Assembly (NCBI GenBank): GCA_031430875.1
Contig: JANPCI010000501.1
Location: 1 to 5,921, forward strand
Direction: 5' to 3'
DNA length: 5,921 nucleotides
DNA from: Sva-07 sp031430875
Lineage (GTDB): Bacteria > Actinomycetota > Acidimicrobiia > Acidimicrobiales > Ilumatobacteraceae
The position numbers were made by a program, and so were the translations under genes. Positions 4,782 to 5,921 of this stretch are shown here, in pieces (the stretch's first letter is position 1; each line of letters begins with the position of its first letter). The notes under the pieces are model-generated. The model ran no database searches. It worked only from the letters and a program-made list of their open reading frames with translations, and was not told the DNA's origin.

Positions 4782-5921
4782 TCAGGTGGTGGCCGGTTCG
4801 CCGCCGTCCTCCTCGGGGAGGAACGCCGACTCCGGCAGCCGTCGCAGGTCGACAAACCAGGCGAGGAAGAACGCGAACGCGGCGCCGAAGCCGAGTACCG
4901 CACGCGCACCGATCCATTCGATGACCACGCCGAACAGCAGGTTGCCGATCGGCACGGTGCCGCCGAAGACCATGAACCACAGCGGCATCACCGTTGCCCG
5001 CTCGGTGTTCTTCATGTTCAGCTGGAGTGTCGTGGTGATCGCGGTGGCGGTCATGAAGTAGAAGAACCCGAGCACGAAGCCCACCGGGAATGCAAGTGAT
5101 GGGCCGCGCAGCTGCGAGAAGACACCGAGCGCGAAACCGAAGCCAACGAAGCCCCGCACGATCAAGACCTTGCGGTCGATCCGCGACAGGAACGTGCCGA
5201 CCGAGAGCGCCCCGAAGAACGCGCCGAGCCCCCAGATGGCATACAGCCAGCGGTAGGTGGTGCTTGCCGGTGAGATGTCGAGGTTCAGGCGAACGACCGA
5301 CGGGAACAGGCCGATGTAGACCAGGCTGACCAGTGAGAACAGGAACATGCCGCTGAGCAGCCGGCTCAGCACCTTGCGGCTCTTGGCGGTGTGGATGCCT
5401 GTGAGCAGGCTTCGCCAACCCTTTGCGGTGTTGCCGCTGCGGACGTCGGGCATCCGCACGATGAGCAGTGCCGCAATGAAGAAGAGGTAGGTCGCAGCGT
5501 TGACGAGGAAGATCTGCGAGACGCTCAGCCCAGCAATGGCGAGAAGTGCGGCGAGAATCGGGCCGACCACGCGGGTGCCGTTGATCATGGCCGAGTTGAG
5601 GCTGATGGCGCCCGGCAGGTCCTGGCGGTGGACGAGTAACGGCATCGACGACTGGAACGCCGGAGCGTTGAGCGCATTGGCGATGCCGATGCCGAGTTGC
5701 GCGGCGAACAGCGTCCACAGTTCGGTTTCGGCGTACACGAAGTAGGCGAGCGCGATCGTGAGCACCACCGACGCGCTCTGCATCGTCAACTGCAGTTTCT
5801 GTTTCGACACCCGGTCGGCCAACACGCCACCGGGGATCGACAGGACCAACAGTGGACCGAGTTGCATGAACACCATCAAGCCGACGAGTGCGGGTCGGCC
5901 GGTACGAACGTCGATGTAGGC
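4782..5921 (-). CDS. MFS transporter, EntS/MFS_3-like (5' end beyond right edge)
   Basis: The leftward frame is open to the right edge, giving 379 visible residues beginning AYIDVRTGRPALVGL; the start codon and first helix lie outside. Internal TTG and ATG codons near 5879 and 5876 fall within the helix-2 region and are not the real start. The segment LSIPGGVLADRVSKQKL (27-43) is motif A. ANALNAPAFQSSMPLLV (81-97) followed by ISLNSAMINGTRVVGPILAALL (106-127) is the pattern of the MFS_3 family, which includes the enterobactin exporter EntS. About 12 helices are expected in total. The C-terminus is short and acidic (PEEDGGEPATT). The substrate is unknown; siderophore, peptide or drug export are all possible. 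It precedes the DHA2 exporter in the direction of transcription with a 24-bp gap, so the two likely share an mRNA whose promoter is outside the window. Confidence 0.9.
   Translation of the reverse strand, partial: AYIDVRTGRPALVGLMVFMQLGPLLVLSIPGGVLADRVSKQKLQLTMQSASVVLTIALAYFVYAETELWTLFAAQLGIGIANALNAPAFQSSMPLLVHRQDLPGAISLNSAMINGTRVVGPILAALLAIAGLSVSQIFLVNAATYLFFIAALLIVRMPDVRSGNTAKGWRSLLTGIHTAKSRKVLSRLLSGMFLFSLVSLVYIGLFPSVVRLNLDISPASTTYRWLYAIWGLGAFFGALSVGTFLSRIDRKVLIVRGFVGFGFALGVFSQLRGPSLAFPVGFVLGFFYFMTATAITTTLQLNMKNTERATVMPLWFMVFGGTVPIGNLLFGVVIEWIGARAVLGFGAAFAFFLAWFVDLRRLPESAFLPEEDGGEPATT

Noticed and set aside
4393..5718. A 441-residue leftward frame across both MFS genes
   Set aside because: It is an out-of-frame shadow, rich in Arg, His, Pro and Gly, and lacks membrane helices, while the true frames show full transporter motifs.
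5874..5879. The TTG at 5879 or ATG at 5876 as the start of the second MFS gene
   Set aside because: The frame stays open to the window edge and the residues before it (TGRPALVGL) match MFS_3 sequence leading into helix 2. Starting here would remove helix 1.
3150..5921. The two MFS genes as direct targets of the TetR regulator
   Set aside because: TetR genes often control exporters, but here the exporters' promoter is outside the window, 5 kb away, and I did not notice a copy of the operator palindrome near them within the window.

Overview
The window is GC-rich DNA with dense, tightly packed genes. GTG starts, weak or absent Shine-Dalgarno sequences and high-GC codon use suggest a high-GC Gram-positive lineage. 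My best guess is an actinobacterium, perhaps of the Acidimicrobiia type; this is an impression from protein style, not a proven assignment.

Layout from left to right. (1) Bases 1-52 look like the first codons of a leftward gene that runs off the left edge and may be an NAD(P)-binding reductase. It is divergent from a TetR-family repressor gene (77-661, +). An 18-bp perfect palindrome at 57-74, the probable repressor operator, lies between them. (2) The tetR gene converges on ddl (D-alanine--D-alanine ligase, 737-1846, -). The 75-bp gap holds a long, nearly continuous hairpin followed by a G-run cluster. (3) ddl is divergent from murF (about 1871-3166, +). Only 24 bp separate the chosen starts, centred on the 10-bp palindrome ACGGTACCGT, which may act as a two-way promoter core with leaderless starts. 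(4) murF converges on a DHA2/EmrB-type drug exporter (3150-4757, -) and overlaps its 3' end by 17 bp. (5) A second, unrelated MFS transporter of the EntS/MFS_3 type (4782-5921, -) lies 24 bp upstream of the exporter and is cut by the right edge. The two MFS genes probably form an operon.

The clearest functional link is ddl with murF. Ddl makes the D-Ala-D-Ala dipeptide and MurF attaches it to UDP-MurNAc-tripeptide, so a shared control region would coordinate two consecutive steps of peptidoglycan precursor synthesis. The tetR unit probably controls itself and its divergent neighbour. The two exporters have no clear tie to the wall genes beyond position. I see no mobile element, CRISPR array, RNA gene or clearly new multi-gene system. 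The less ordinary signals are in the compact intergenic control regions.
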